This document shows positions 39,101-47,216 of a DNA stretch of 64,000 bases, piece after piece. Numbering within the stretch: the stretch's first letter is position 1; every line of letters starts with the position of its first letter. This DNA comes from Lampropedia cohaerens. GTDB lineage: Bacteria; Pseudomonadota; Gammaproteobacteria; Burkholderiales; Burkholderiaceae_C. The stretch lies in contig NZ_LBNQ01000037.1 of assembly GCF_001005215.1 (NCBI RefSeq), positions 1-64,000 of the forward strand, written 5' to 3'. The notes below the pieces were generated by a model. It saw only the letters and a list, made by a program, of their open reading frames with translations, had not been told where the DNA came from and made no database searches. A program made the position numbers and the translations under genes.

Positions 39101-39931
39101 ATGCCCACTCCATCTTCCCCTTCTGCAACAGCTCCGGAGACGCCAGGCGGCGTGCCGCAGCCGGGAGCGCTGCGCGCCCTGGTTGGCCGCAATGCGTCGC
39201 TGCTGGTGTTCCTGCTGGTATTGCTCGCCTGGGAACTGGCCTGCCGGTTGGCCACCATTCCGGAGTACGTGCTGCCTGCGCCAAGCGCGATTGCCCATGC
39301 GGCTACGGCACTGACGCCGTCGCGCTGGCTGGAGCATGCCATGGCGACACTGCAGGTGGCGCTCGGCGGCTATCTGGTGGCCATTGCGCTGGCGCTGCCG
39401 CTGGCGATCACGATCACCCGTTCCGCCTTGCTCTCGCGCATCATCATGCCGTGGCTGGTGGTCATCCAGTCCACCCCCATCGTGGCGATCGCGCCCATCA
39501 TCGTCGTCACGCTCGGGGCGGGATGGCTGCCGCGCATTGTCATCACCACGCTGATCGCGTTCTTTCCGCTGGTAGTGTCCACGGCGCTGGGGCTGTCCTC
39601 GGTGCCCGCCGAGCTGATTGAGCTTTCGCGCTCGCTGCGAGCCAGCACCTCGCGCCAGTACTGGCAGATTCGCATGCCGTATGCCGTGCCTTATCTGTTT
39701 TCCGCGCTCAAGGTGTCGATCACGCTGGCCATCGTCGGCGCGGTGGTGGCCGAGTTCGTGGCGGCGGAAAAGGGGCTGGGTTACCTGATCCTGTATGCCA
39801 CATCGTCCTTTCAGGTACCGGTGGCGTTTGCGGCGTTGGTGTTGCTGGTGCTCAGCAGCCTAGTGCTGTACGGCCTGGTTCGCTGGCTGCAGCAGCGCCT
39901 GTTTCCCTGGAGCCAGGGGACCCAGGCCTGA
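39101..39931 (+). CDS. ABC transporter permease (SsuC/TauC/ThiX type)
   Basis: A 276-aa inner-membrane permease with six hydrophobic segments and the EAA-type loop LIELSRSLRASTSRQYWQIRMPYAVP (parts ELSRSLRAS and YWQIRMPYAVP). The N-terminal 35 residues are Pro/Ser-rich. It starts 7 nt after the ATPase gene and completes the importer. Confidence 0.92.
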   Translation: MPTPSSPSATAPETPGGVPQPGALRALVGRNASLLVFLLVLLAWELACRLATIPEYVLPAPSAIAHAATALTPSRWLEHAMATLQVALGGYLVAIALALPLAITITRSALLSRIIMPWLVVIQSTPIVAIAPIIVVTLGAGWLPRIVITTLIAFFPLVVSTALGLSSVPAELIELSRSLRASTSRQYWQIRMPYAVPYLFSALKVSITLAIVGAVVAEFVAAEKGLGYLILYATSSFQVPVAFAALVLLVLSSLVLYGLVRWLQQRLFPWSQGTQA

Positions 39932-39998
39932 TGCCCGTCGATGCCCGTTGTTGCCCAAACCGCAGCGCCGCTGTGGCCTTTCTCCTTGCCTTGCAGTC

Positions 39999-40517
39999 AT
40001 GACTCACGCCCAGATTCCTCTGTCTCCTCCGTGCACGGCGCCTACCTCGGCGCAGATCCAGCGTCATCTGCGCCGCGCTGGCGAGGTTGCGCAGCGCGCC
40101 GTCTCGCTGGGGCGGCATCCGTTCGGGGCCATTCTTGTGGCGCCCGACCATGAGACAGTGCTGCTGGAGCAGTGCAACATCGATACCGTCAACCACGCGG
40201 AATCGACGCTGGCGCGCATTGCTGCGCTCAACTACAGCGCAAGCTATCTGTGGGAATGCACGCTCTACACCACGGTGGAGCCGTGCTGCATGTGCGCTGG
40301 TACGGTGTACTGGGCCAACATCGGCCGTGTGGTGTTCGGCATGACCGAGCATGCATTGCTGGCCTGTACCGGTGCGCATGGCGAGAATCCTACGATGAGC
40401 GTCGCTTCGCGCTATGTGTTCGATCATGGCCAGAAGCCGGTCGAGCTCATCGGCCCGGTGGCGGCGCTGCAGGATGAAATCCAGGCCCAGCATCAGGCTT
40501 TCTGGGCCGGACGCTGA
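39999..40517 (+). CDS. nucleobase/nucleoside-type zinc deaminase
   Basis: A 172-aa cytidine-deaminase-fold enzyme. The zinc site is His66-Ala-Glu68 (NHAEST) with Glu68 as proton shuttle, and Cys96/Cys99 in PCCMC. Layout and length resemble bacterial guanine deaminase and TadA-like proteins. Beside a molybdenum hydroxylase and an N-heterocycle-type importer, it most likely removes an exocyclic amino group from the ring being degraded. tRNA editing is unlikely given the catabolic context, but sequence alone does not exclude it. Confidence 0.82.
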   Translation: MTHAQIPLSPPCTAPTSAQIQRHLRRAGEVAQRAVSLGRHPFGAILVAPDHETVLLEQCNIDTVNHAESTLARIAALNYSASYLWECTLYTTVEPCCMCAGTVYWANIGRVVFGMTEHALLACTGAHGENPTMSVASRYVFDHGQKPVELIGPVAALQDEIQAQHQAFWAGR

Positions 40518-40534
40518 GTGCGGGCGTCGCGGCC

Positions 40535-41326
40535 ATGCGCCTGATTCGTCCACCCTCGCCGCAGCAGGCCCAGCAGCTGGCCGACAGGCTGGGCCCGCTG
40601 GCGCGCTATCTGGCCGGCGCGACCGTGGTGCAGCAGGAGTGGCCCGAGCCGCGCCTTGCACCGACGCAGACCACGTTCATCGATGTGATGGGCTGGCCAC
40701 AGACGCAGCAGATCACGCTCGCGGAGCAGGGCCTGCGTGTGGGGGCCGCGGCGCGGCTGGAGACGGTGCGCTGCCACAGCCTGGTACGCCATCACGCGCC
40801 GCTGCTGTGCGAGGCGCTTTCGCAATTGGGTGCGCCGGGTGTGCGCAGGCTGGGGACACTCGGCGGCAACGTGGGCTGGGGCGAGGGCGATTGTGGCCCG
40901 GTCCTGCTCGCGCTGGACGCGCAGGTCGAACTGGCCGATGGTGTGGTACTGCCGCTTGAAGCGCTCGCGCAGCGAGCGTCCAGACCGTTGATGGTCGCGT
41001 TCTGGTTGCCGCGCGCCGACAGGAGGGCGCTTGGCCGCTGCGTGTTCGAGAAGGTGGGGTACCGCGCGGCATTCTCGCCCGCGCGCATTCGTCTGGCGCT
41101 GCGTTGGAGTCCGGGGGACGCGCAGATCGTACGGGTGGCCGCGGCAGCACCGGGCACGCCGTTGCATCGCCTGCACGCGGTGGAAACAGCGCTGGCGCGC
41201 CAGGCGGTGACACCGCCCGATCTGCAAACAATCCGGGCGGCCTGCCGCATTACGCTGCCTGCGGATCTGGCGTTGATTGCCAGCCGTCTGATTGCCGGGC
41301 ATCACGGCTGTCTGGAGGGAGTCTGA
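40535..41326 (+). CDS. molybdenum hydroxylase FAD-binding subunit (CoxM/XdhB type)
   Basis: A 263-aa medium subunit of a xanthine-dehydrogenase-family enzyme. The FAD diphosphate motif is present as GTLGGNVGWGEGDCGP, a variant of the usual TIGGNIA...GD. The N-terminal FAD motif is weaker than usual (YLAGATVVQQEW where AGGT is expected). A CO-dehydrogenase flavin C-terminal part follows. Its TGA overlaps the ATG of the large subunit (TGATG). It carries electrons from the 2Fe-2S subunit to the acceptor. Confidence 0.82.
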   Translation: MRLIRPPSPQQAQQLADRLGPLARYLAGATVVQQEWPEPRLAPTQTTFIDVMGWPQTQQITLAEQGLRVGAAARLETVRCHSLVRHHAPLLCEALSQLGAPGVRRLGTLGGNVGWGEGDCGPVLLALDAQVELADGVVLPLEALAQRASRPLMVAFWLPRADRRALGRCVFEKVGYRAAFSPARIRLALRWSPGDAQIVRVAAAAPGTPLHRLHAVETALARQAVTPPDLQTIRAACRITLPADLALIASRLIAGHHGCLEGV

Positions 41327-43611
41327 TGGCCCTTGCATTCGATGCGCCGCATCGCATCGTGCCTCTGCACGAGGCGCAACTGGACCGCCGACCCGACGTA
41401 CAGGCCAAGCTGGGCGGTACGCCGGGCTATCTGACCGACCGTGTCGCCACGGGCCAGCTGCGCGGCTTGGTGCTGGGCAGTCCATGGCCGCATGCCCGTA
41501 TCCTTCGCATCGATACCCGCGTCGCCCGCGCCATGCCAGGGGTGCACGCGGTGGTGACACATGCGGACATTCCCTCTCAGGCCTACTATGGCCTGCGCAA
41601 GGTGGACCGTCCGGTGCTGTGCGACGACAAGGTGCGCTATGTGGGCGATGCCGTGGCGGCAGTGGCCGCAATTGATCTGGAGACGGCACGCGCAGCGTTG
41701 CGAGCCATCGTGGTGGACTATGCGCCCCTGCCCGTCGTGGACGATCCCGACGCGGCGCTGGCGCATGATCTGCCGGAAGCCTGCCATGTACATCCGCAGG
41801 GCAATCTGTTGCATCAGGCAACCTACCGCCGTGGCGACATGCAGGCCGCGCGAGCGCGTGCGGTGCACGTGGTTGAGCATGTCTATACCACGCCGCGCCA
41901 GCTGCATGCCTATCTGGAGACGGAAGGCGGTGTGGCCGAGCCCGACGGGCGCGGTGGCTTGCGGCTGTTCTTTGGCGGGCACAACCCGGCGCGGGAATGC
42001 CGGGTCGTTGCCGACATGCTCGGCCTGGCGCCGACGCAGGTGCAGGCCACCGGCTCACCGGTGGGCGGCTCCTACGGTGGCAAGGACGAGCTAACCATTC
42101 AGCCGATTGCCGCGTTGCTGGCGTGGAAGGCGCAGCGCCCGGTACGTCTGCATCTGACGCGGCCCCAATCCGTGGATTTTGGCGTCAAGCGCCATCCGAT
42201 GCGCATCCGCATGCGCACCGGTTGCGATGCACAGGGCCGACTCTGTTTTCACCAGGTGGACATTCTTGCCGACACCGGTGCCTATGCCACCCACGGGCCA
42301 GAAGTGCTGGATGCGGCGCTGGAGCACGCGCCGGGCCCGTATCGCTACGACGCCGTGGACCTGCGTGCGCGCCTGGCCTATACCAACAACGGGGTTGCCG
42401 GTGCGTTCAGGGGCTTTGGCGCGGTGCAGGTGCAGTATGCGCTGGAGCAGCAGATCGCCCAGCTGGCCGCGCTGGTGGGCCTGGATGAGGCCGAACTGCG
42501 TGCCCGCAACCTTGCCGAGCCAACGGCACCGGGTCCTCTCGGGCAGGCGGTGGTGCCATTCGATGGCGCGCAGCGCGCTCTGGACGTGGCGCGCCAGCAT
42601 CCGCTGTGGCTGGGGCCGCACCGCTGGCGCAGCGAAGCTGGTCGCTACCTGCATGGAGTCGGGCTGGCGCTGGTGCATCGCAGCGACGGCTTCGGCAAGG
42701 GCGGACCCGGCGATAGCCGCATGGTATTGGCGCTGGCTGCCGACGGCCAGATTGAACTGCGTTGCGGCTTCACGGAGCTGGGTCAAAACCTTGCCGGCAG
42801 CATGCGCAACGTCTGCGCGCGGCATCTGGGCTGTGCGGAGGAGGACGTGCGTGCAGTGCTGGGGGACACCGCCTGTACACCAGACTCCGGGCCCGTGGCG
42901 GCCTCGCGCGCCACCACGCTGGCGTGGCGGGCCGTGGTGCGGGCGCGTAAGCCATGGTTCCACGCCATGACGGCAGCGGCAGCGCGGCTGCTACGATGTC
43001 CGCCTCAAGCGCTGCACCCGGGGCGTGGAGGCATGTTTCGCGACGGCCAGTGTGTGCTGTCTTACGCCGAACTCGCGGCAGGCACGGGCGATGCACGGCC
43101 GTGCATTGCCATCGAGCTGCCGGCTGAAGATCCAGCGGGCAATGCACCAGACACCCATTTCGTGTTCGGCGCCTGTGCGGCCTTGGCACAGGTGCGCGTC
43201 GACTGCTGGAGTGGCGCCGTAGGCGTCGAGCGCATGGTGATGTGCGCCGCGCTGGGACCGGTCGTTTCCGTACAGGGCCTACTCGGACAGATGGAAGGAG
43301 GTGCCGTCATGGGCATGGGGCTATGCACGCAGGAGTCGCTGGAGTGCATTGGGGGCCACTACACTGCGCGCAATCTGGATGCCTACTTCATCCCTACATT
43401 TGCCGATGCGCCGCAGATGGAAGTGCTGGCCATCGAGAACCTGCCTGCAGGCGATCCCATCGGGCCACGCGGGGCAGGCGAGATCAGCGTCAACGTCGCC
43501 GTGCCAGCAGTGGCCAATGCACTGGCGCAGGCGCTGCAGCGCCCGGTCACGCGCCTGCCCGTGTTTCCCGCTGATGTGATTGCCATGCTGGAGCGCGACA
43601 ATGCCATCTGA
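41326..43611 (+). CDS. molybdenum hydroxylase catalytic subunit (xanthine dehydrogenase family)
   Basis: Large subunit of 761 aa carrying the molybdopterin site. Marks: KLGGTPGYLTDR at the start, DKVRYVGDAVAAVAA, GGSYGGKDE, AGAFRGFGAVQVQ, ELGQNLAGSMRN, and GPRGAGE with Glu719 as the catalytic base. Such enzymes hydroxylate a carbon next to a ring nitrogen or an aldehyde using water. Subunit order M-L-S differs from XdhABC but is common in CoxMLS-type operons. The substrate cannot be set from sequence; a purine, pyrimidine or other N-heteroaromatic fits the neighbours. Confidence 0.85.
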   Translation: MALAFDAPHRIVPLHEAQLDRRPDVQAKLGGTPGYLTDRVATGQLRGLVLGSPWPHARILRIDTRVARAMPGVHAVVTHADIPSQAYYGLRKVDRPVLCDDKVRYVGDAVAAVAAIDLETARAALRAIVVDYAPLPVVDDPDAALAHDLPEACHVHPQGNLLHQATYRRGDMQAARARAVHVVEHVYTTPRQLHAYLETEGGVAEPDGRGGLRLFFGGHNPARECRVVADMLGLAPTQVQATGSPVGGSYGGKDELTIQPIAALLAWKAQRPVRLHLTRPQSVDFGVKRHPMRIRMRTGCDAQGRLCFHQVDILADTGAYATHGPEVLDAALEHAPGPYRYDAVDLRARLAYTNNGVAGAFRGFGAVQVQYALEQQIAQLAALVGLDEAELRARNLAEPTAPGPLGQAVVPFDGAQRALDVARQHPLWLGPHRWRSEAGRYLHGVGLALVHRSDGFGKGGPGDSRMVLALAADGQIELRCGFTELGQNLAGSMRNVCARHLGCAEEDVRAVLGDTACTPDSGPVAASRATTLAWRAVVRARKPWFHAMTAAAARLLRCPPQALHPGRGGMFRDGQCVLSYAELAAGTGDARPCIAIELPAEDPAGNAPDTHFVFGACAALAQVRVDCWSGAVGVERMVMCAALGPVVSVQGLLGQMEGGAVMGMGLCTQESLECIGGHYTARNLDAYFIPTFADAPQMEVLAIENLPAGDPIGPRGAGEISVNVAVPAVANALAQALQRPVTRLPVFPADVIAMLERDNAI

Positions 43612-44125
43612 GCGTGCCGCTGCGCGGCAGACCGAGACGCAAGACGTGACCGCGATCGTGCTGAAGTTCTCACTCAACGGCAGCGTCGTCAGCGTGCGCT
43701 GTCGTCCCGACACCCGTCTGCTGACGCTGCTACGCGAGCACTGGCAGCTGTTGGGCGCCAAGCCAGGGTGCGAGGTAGGCCGCTGCGGCGCCTGCATGGT
43801 GTGGTTCAATGGCGCGCCGGCCAACGCCTGCCTGCTGATGGCCTACCAGCTACAGGGCCAGTCGGTGCAGACCATTGAGTTGCTTCGCGAGACGGCCCAG
43901 GCCCGGCCAGTGATGCGGGCGATGGACGCATGCGGTGCCGTGCAGTGCGGCTACTGCACGGCCGGCATGGTGGTGCATCTGACCTGGCTGCACCAGCAGC
44001 GGCCACAGCCATCGCGCGCGGACGTGGAGGCGCAGATGTGTGGCAATCTGTGCCGCTGCACAGGCTATGGTGGAATTCGCCGCGCCATCGCGGCATTGTT
44101 TCCTGCCGAGGCGGCGCACAAGTGA
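43601..44125 (+). CDS. molybdenum hydroxylase 2Fe-2S subunit
   Basis: A 174-aa small subunit with two iron-sulfur clusters. Cys57, Cys62, Cys65 and Cys77 form the plant-ferredoxin-type site, and Cys116, Cys119, Cys151 and Cys153 the second, all-helical domain (CGYC and CRCTGYGGI). The start lies 11 nt inside the end of the large-subunit gene. About 20 extra residues precede the ferredoxin fold. It relays electrons from molybdopterin to FAD. Confidence 0.92.
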   Translation: MPSERAAARQTETQDVTAIVLKFSLNGSVVSVRCRPDTRLLTLLREHWQLLGAKPGCEVGRCGACMVWFNGAPANACLLMAYQLQGQSVQTIELLRETAQARPVMRAMDACGAVQCGYCTAGMVVHLTWLHQQRPQPSRADVEAQMCGNLCRCTGYGGIRRAIAALFPAEAAHK

Positions 44126-44132
44126 ACGTCCA

Positions 44133-44738
44133 ATGAATGTCCAATACGAACCGGACATGCAAGCGCATGCAACGGACGTGGTTGTGCTGGTGCTGGCGGG
44201 TGGGCAGGGCTGCCGGTTTCGCGCCGCAGGCGGGCAGGGCCACAAACTGGACGCGGTGGTGGCAGGGCGCACATTGCTGGAGACCACGCTTGCGCAGGTC
44301 GCCGCCAGCGGTCTGCCCTGGCGGCTGGTTTGCCCTGCGCACGATAGCCCCAGCATGGGCGATACGATTGTGCGTGGCGTGCAGGTCACTGCCGAGGCGG
44401 CGGGGTGGCTCATTCTGCCCGGCGACATGCCGTTGGTGCAGCCCGGCAGCCTTCGCACCGTGGCCCGAGCTTTGCAGGCGAAGGTCGCGCCGGTGGTGGT
44501 GCCGAGCTACCTTGGCCAGCGTGGCCATCCGGTTGGCTTTGCTGCAGCGTATCGTCAGGCCTTGCTGTGCCTGCACGGCGCAGGCGGTGCACGCAGTGTC
44601 GCCGCACGGGCAGAGGCACAGGGGCAGATGGTGGTGCTGCCGCTGCAGGATGCCGGGGTGGTGTTTGACGTGGATACGCCCGAAGATCTGGCCTTGGCCG
44701 AAGTGCGGCTGCGCACGGTTGGCGCGCAGCACCAGTGA
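44133..44738 (+). CDS. MobA-like nucleotidyltransferase for the molybdenum cofactor
   Basis: A 201-aa GT-A fold NTP transferase. It has the nucleotide-binding loop VLVLAGGQGCRFRAAGG, the lysine in HKLDAVVAG, and the metal-binding ILPGDMPLV. Relatives (MocA/MobA-like) make molybdopterin cytosine dinucleotide for xanthine-dehydrogenase-family enzymes. Its place 7 nt after the small subunit fits cofactor maturation of the adjacent hydroxylase. No xdhC-like chaperone is present in the cluster. Last gene of the operon; it converges with yggX. Confidence 0.82.
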   Translation: MNVQYEPDMQAHATDVVVLVLAGGQGCRFRAAGGQGHKLDAVVAGRTLLETTLAQVAASGLPWRLVCPAHDSPSMGDTIVRGVQVTAEAAGWLILPGDMPLVQPGSLRTVARALQAKVAPVVVPSYLGQRGHPVGFAAAYRQALLCLHGAGGARSVAARAEAQGQMVVLPLQDAGVVFDVDTPEDLALAEVRLRTVGAQHQ

Positions 44739-44769
44739 GAAGACGCTGGGCGAGCCAGCCAGACGCCCG

Positions 44770-45042
44770 TTATGCGCTGGGAGGCACGTAGCCTTGCGCC
44801 GCGTCAGCGCCACTGCCGAAGAAGTGCTGCTCCATCTGGCGCGCCAGGTACTGGCGGGCACGTGCGTCGGCAAGGTTCAGGCGGTTTTCGTTGACCAGCA
44901 TGGTCTGGTGGCGCAGCCATGCGGCCCAGGCTTCCTTGCTGACGTTTTCGTAGATACGTTTGCCCAACTCTCCCGGGTATGGAGGGAAATCCAGACCTTC
45001 GGCCTCGACTCCTAGTTTGACGCAGTGGACCATGCGGGCCAT
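44770..45042 (-). CDS. yggX: Fe(II)-trafficking/oxidative damage protection protein YggX
   Basis: A 90-aa protein matching E. coli YggX by recall: [11 protein letters not shown] with the single conserved Cys, [25 protein letters not shown] and [11 protein letters not shown]. It protects iron-sulfur enzymes from oxidative damage; the molecular mechanism is debated. Starting at 45042 gives the standard N-terminus. It is transcribed towards the molybdenum hydroxylase operon. Confidence 0.95.
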   Translation of the reverse strand: MARMVHCVKLGVEAEGLDFPPYPGELGKRIYENVSKEAWAAWLRHQTMLVNENRLNLADARARQYLARQMEQHFFGSGADAAQGYVPPSA

Positions 45043-45300
45043 GTGAGATGCTCCTTGCAATGCGATCAATCAACAGGGCGGTCGCCACGAGATGCAGCGG
45101 TCGCAACAGTGGCTGCACTGTAGCAAGAATTCTCCGAACTGGGATTATCCCGCTGGCTGGTGCGGAAAGTGCACAGATGGTGCAAAGTGCATGTCCAACG
45201 GAACGCGGTGCAACGGCTTGCGCGCATGTAGCGACAAGCCTCGCGGACTAGGCTCAAGCAGGCCCATCAGGCGGATTGAAGCAAGAATTGCTGCGATGGG

Positions 45301-45411
45301 GAAAAAAAGCCTGGCTAATCCGCACGCGCACATTGGTGGGCGTTTGGCTGGCAAAAACGACCTTTTGAGAATCCTCAAGAGGATTGTCGGTCGCCCCACG
45401 ATGAAACGGTC
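45301..45411 (-). repeat. structured repeat, copy A (candidate small RNA)
   Basis: One of two near-identical elements in the yggX-hemP gap. Blocks shared with copy B: 45301-45317 (A7 then GCCTGGCTA), 45344-45364, and 45388-45406 (CGGTCGCCCCACGATGAAA). Read on the minus strand it forms CGACC...GGTCG closing an inner hairpin AATCCT-CTTG-AGGATT, followed by TTTTT, then a second weak hairpin and TTTTTTT. This looks like a short transcript ending at a rho-independent terminator. No protein is encoded. Strand assignment and RNA nature are inference. Confidence 0.55.
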
Positions 45412-45463
45412 AGAGATGTGGATGCTGGTGCAGCAGCAGTATCAACAGGGCTGGGTGGGTGTC

Positions 45464-45562
45464 GAAAAAAATGCCTGGCTACCGGGCCAAAGCCATTGGC
45501 TGGCAAAAACGACCTTGATGGAGACTCCAAGAGAACTCCGGTCGCCCCACGATGAAAAGGTC
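45464..45562 (-). repeat. structured repeat, copy B (candidate small RNA)
   Basis: Second copy, 53 nt from copy A in the same orientation. Blocks at 45464-45481, 45496-45516 and 45539-45557 match copy A, while the stretches between them differ. The inner hairpin differs in sequence (GGAG...CTCC) but retains CTCTTGG in its loop, so structure is kept while bases change. On the minus strand it lies 41 nt after the hemP stop, and its stem plus TTTTT could also end the hemP transcript. Confidence 0.55.
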
Positions 45563-45602
45563 CTGCGCGTGCTGTTGCCGCTCCACGTCCAAGGTTCTTT
45601 GC

Positions 45603-45788
45603 TTACTTTGTCAGAATGAGTTTGCCCAGTTTGGTGGCCTGCAGGCGATAGAGCGCACCGTTGTGCTGAATGGTGACCGACTTCTGGCCCTTGAGCAGCT
45701 CCAGGCTATCCAGGTCGGCGCCGCGAGGCAGCAGATTGCGCGATGCGCCAAGAGAAGCTTCGGTGGTCGACTTGCTGGCGGGTGTCAT
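45603..45788 (-). CDS. hemP: hemin uptake protein HemP
   Basis: A 61-aa protein with the HemP pattern: a variable N-terminus, then LDSLELLKGQKSVTIQHNG, ALYRLQATK and the C-terminal GKLILTK. HemP/HmuP proteins accompany haem-uptake genes and in some betaproteobacteria activate transcription of the haem receptor operon. Here it stands alone, without hmuRSTUV genes adjacent. A Fur box lies about 80 nt upstream, so iron-repressed expression is likely. The Shine-Dalgarno is weak. Confidence 0.9.
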   Translation of the reverse strand: MTPASKSTTEASLGASRNLLPRGADLDSLELLKGQKSVTIQHNGALYRLQATKLGKLILTK

Positions 45789-45865
45789 TGCAAAGTAGCT
45801 TCAGATGCTGGTTGGTGGGAATGCAGGCATCACAGTGAACGGCTACCTGCTGTTGTTGAAGCTAA

Positions 45866-45880
45866 TGATAATTATTGTTA
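45866..45880 (-). promoter_or_regulatory. Fur box upstream of hemP
   Basis: TGATAAT-T-ATTGTTA fits the 7-1-7 Fur consensus TGATAAT-N-ATTATCA, with 7/7 in the left half and 5/7 in the right. The surrounding AT-rich stretch contrasts with the GC-rich background. It lies 78-92 nt upstream of the hemP start, in the promoter region. The rest of the gap 45789-46032 holds no gene I can support. Confidence 0.8.
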
Positions 45881-46032
45881 TTCATGAATGCAATAGTTTT
45901 TTGCGAATGCCCCTACGATTTTTCGGATACCTGATGAAATCAGTCAGGTAATGGCGCGCCCTGACGTGCCATATGCGCGGAGCCGTGCGTCGTAGCGGCC
46001 AGATCACTGCGGAATTTCGCGTGATCAGGTTG

Positions 46033-47166
46033 TCAGGGACGCTCGTGCACATCCAGGTAGCGCCACTGGCCCAGGGGCAGCTGACCCAGCGTCAGGCTCC
46101 CGATGCGCACGCGCTTGAGCGCGGTCACATGCAGGCCGACCTGCTCGCACATGCGCCGGATCTGCCGCTTGCGGCCTTCGCGCAGGACGAAGCGCAACTG
46201 TTCGGGGTTCTGCCAGTCGACCTGTGCGGGCTTGAGGGGGACGCCGTCCAGTTCCAGTCCATGGCGCAGGCGCGCCAGCTGCTCTGCCGGAAAGGCCTGG
46301 TCCACGGCGCTGTCGATGACCGCGCCGTCTGGCGCGTGGTAGCGTACCCGCACCAGGTATTCCTTGTCGATCTGGCTGTCTGCGCCGATGATTTCGCGCG
46401 CGATGCGCCCATCCTGGGTGAGGATGAGCAGTCCGGTGGAGTCGATGTCCAGGCGGCCAGCGGGCGCGAAGCCCTTGAGCGAGTGCGGCGCGGGTTGGTT
46501 GGCCAGGGGATCGTGCCGCCAATGGTTGGCATCGGTGAGCAGAACCAGCGCCGGTTCATGCCCGTCCTCGGGCTGACCACTGACGTAGCCGACCGGCTTG
46601 TGCAGCAGGATCGTGCGCTGGGTGCTCTGCTGCGCGTGCGCGGCTGGCAGGATGGTGATGCGGTCCTCGGTCTGGATGCGCTGACCCATCCGGGCGGGCC
46701 GTCCGTTGACGAGCACCCAGCCGCGCTCGATCCACACATCGGCCTCGCGCCGCGAGCAGTACTGCGCATCAGCAAGGTGCTTGTTCAACCGGATGCCTGA
46801 GGGCGCAACGCTTGAACGGACAGGGCTGGCGGCCGCGCGCTCGTGCGCGTGCGTGCTGGGGCGCTGCGAGGTTGTCTTCCCGGCTGCCGGGCGCGTCTGC
46901 GCGCCTCGCGACGCGGGCGCGTCCCCGCGTTGGCGCGTGCGCGCGGTCGGCGAGGCTGAGCGGGAAGGTGCGACGGTCGGAGCGGCCGTTTTGCCGCTGA
47001 GCGAAGACGCGGTCTTGCCGCTGGATGGGGCGCGTGCGCTGCTGCCACCGTTGGTTCCGGTGGCCTTTTTGCCGCCCGGGCGCACGGGCTTGGTACGCCG
47101 GCTCTCGGTGGTGGATTGGGGCTTCTGGGGAATACGCAGGGTGGGTCGGGGGGATGGAGCGGACAT
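46033..47166 (-). CDS. 23S rRNA pseudouridine synthase (RsuA/RluF-like)
   Basis: Converts uridine to pseudouridine in rRNA. Residues about 123-165 form an S4 RNA-binding domain (IRLNKHLADAQYCSRREAD), then the catalytic domain with GRLDIDSTGLLILT (catalytic Asp) and EGRKRQIRRMCEQVG. By recall the S4 part and the end PLGQWRYL are closest to E. coli RluF. The first 120 residues are a basic, Ser/Thr/Arg/Pro-rich low-complexity extension. The 377-aa length is therefore well above RluF (290 aa). The start at 47166 is preferred over in-frame codons further upstream. Confidence 0.85.
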   Translation of the reverse strand: MSAPSPRPTLRIPQKPQSTTESRRTKPVRPGGKKATGTNGGSSARAPSSGKTASSLSGKTAAPTVAPSRSASPTARTRQRGDAPASRGAQTRPAAGKTTSQRPSTHAHERAAASPVRSSVAPSGIRLNKHLADAQYCSRREADVWIERGWVLVNGRPARMGQRIQTEDRITILPAAHAQQSTQRTILLHKPVGYVSGQPEDGHEPALVLLTDANHWRHDPLANQPAPHSLKGFAPAGRLDIDSTGLLILTQDGRIAREIIGADSQIDKEYLVRVRYHAPDGAVIDSAVDQAFPAEQLARLRHGLELDGVPLKPAQVDWQNPEQLRFVLREGRKRQIRRMCEQVGLHVTALKRVRIGSLTLGQLPLGQWRYLDVHERP

Positions 47167-47216
47167 GGCCAGCGGCATGCAATGCGGAATCGTCAATCCC
47201 GCACTGTAGCCCAACG

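Noticed and set aside
41104..41325. Upstream extension of the molybdenum hydroxylase large-subunit frame
   Set aside because: It overlaps the FAD-subunit gene in another frame; the TGATG overlap at 41324-41328 marks the true start.
45301..45562. Repeats considered as a CRISPR array
   Set aside because: Only two copies, each about 100 nt with internal variation, no regular short repeat/spacer pattern and no cas genes.
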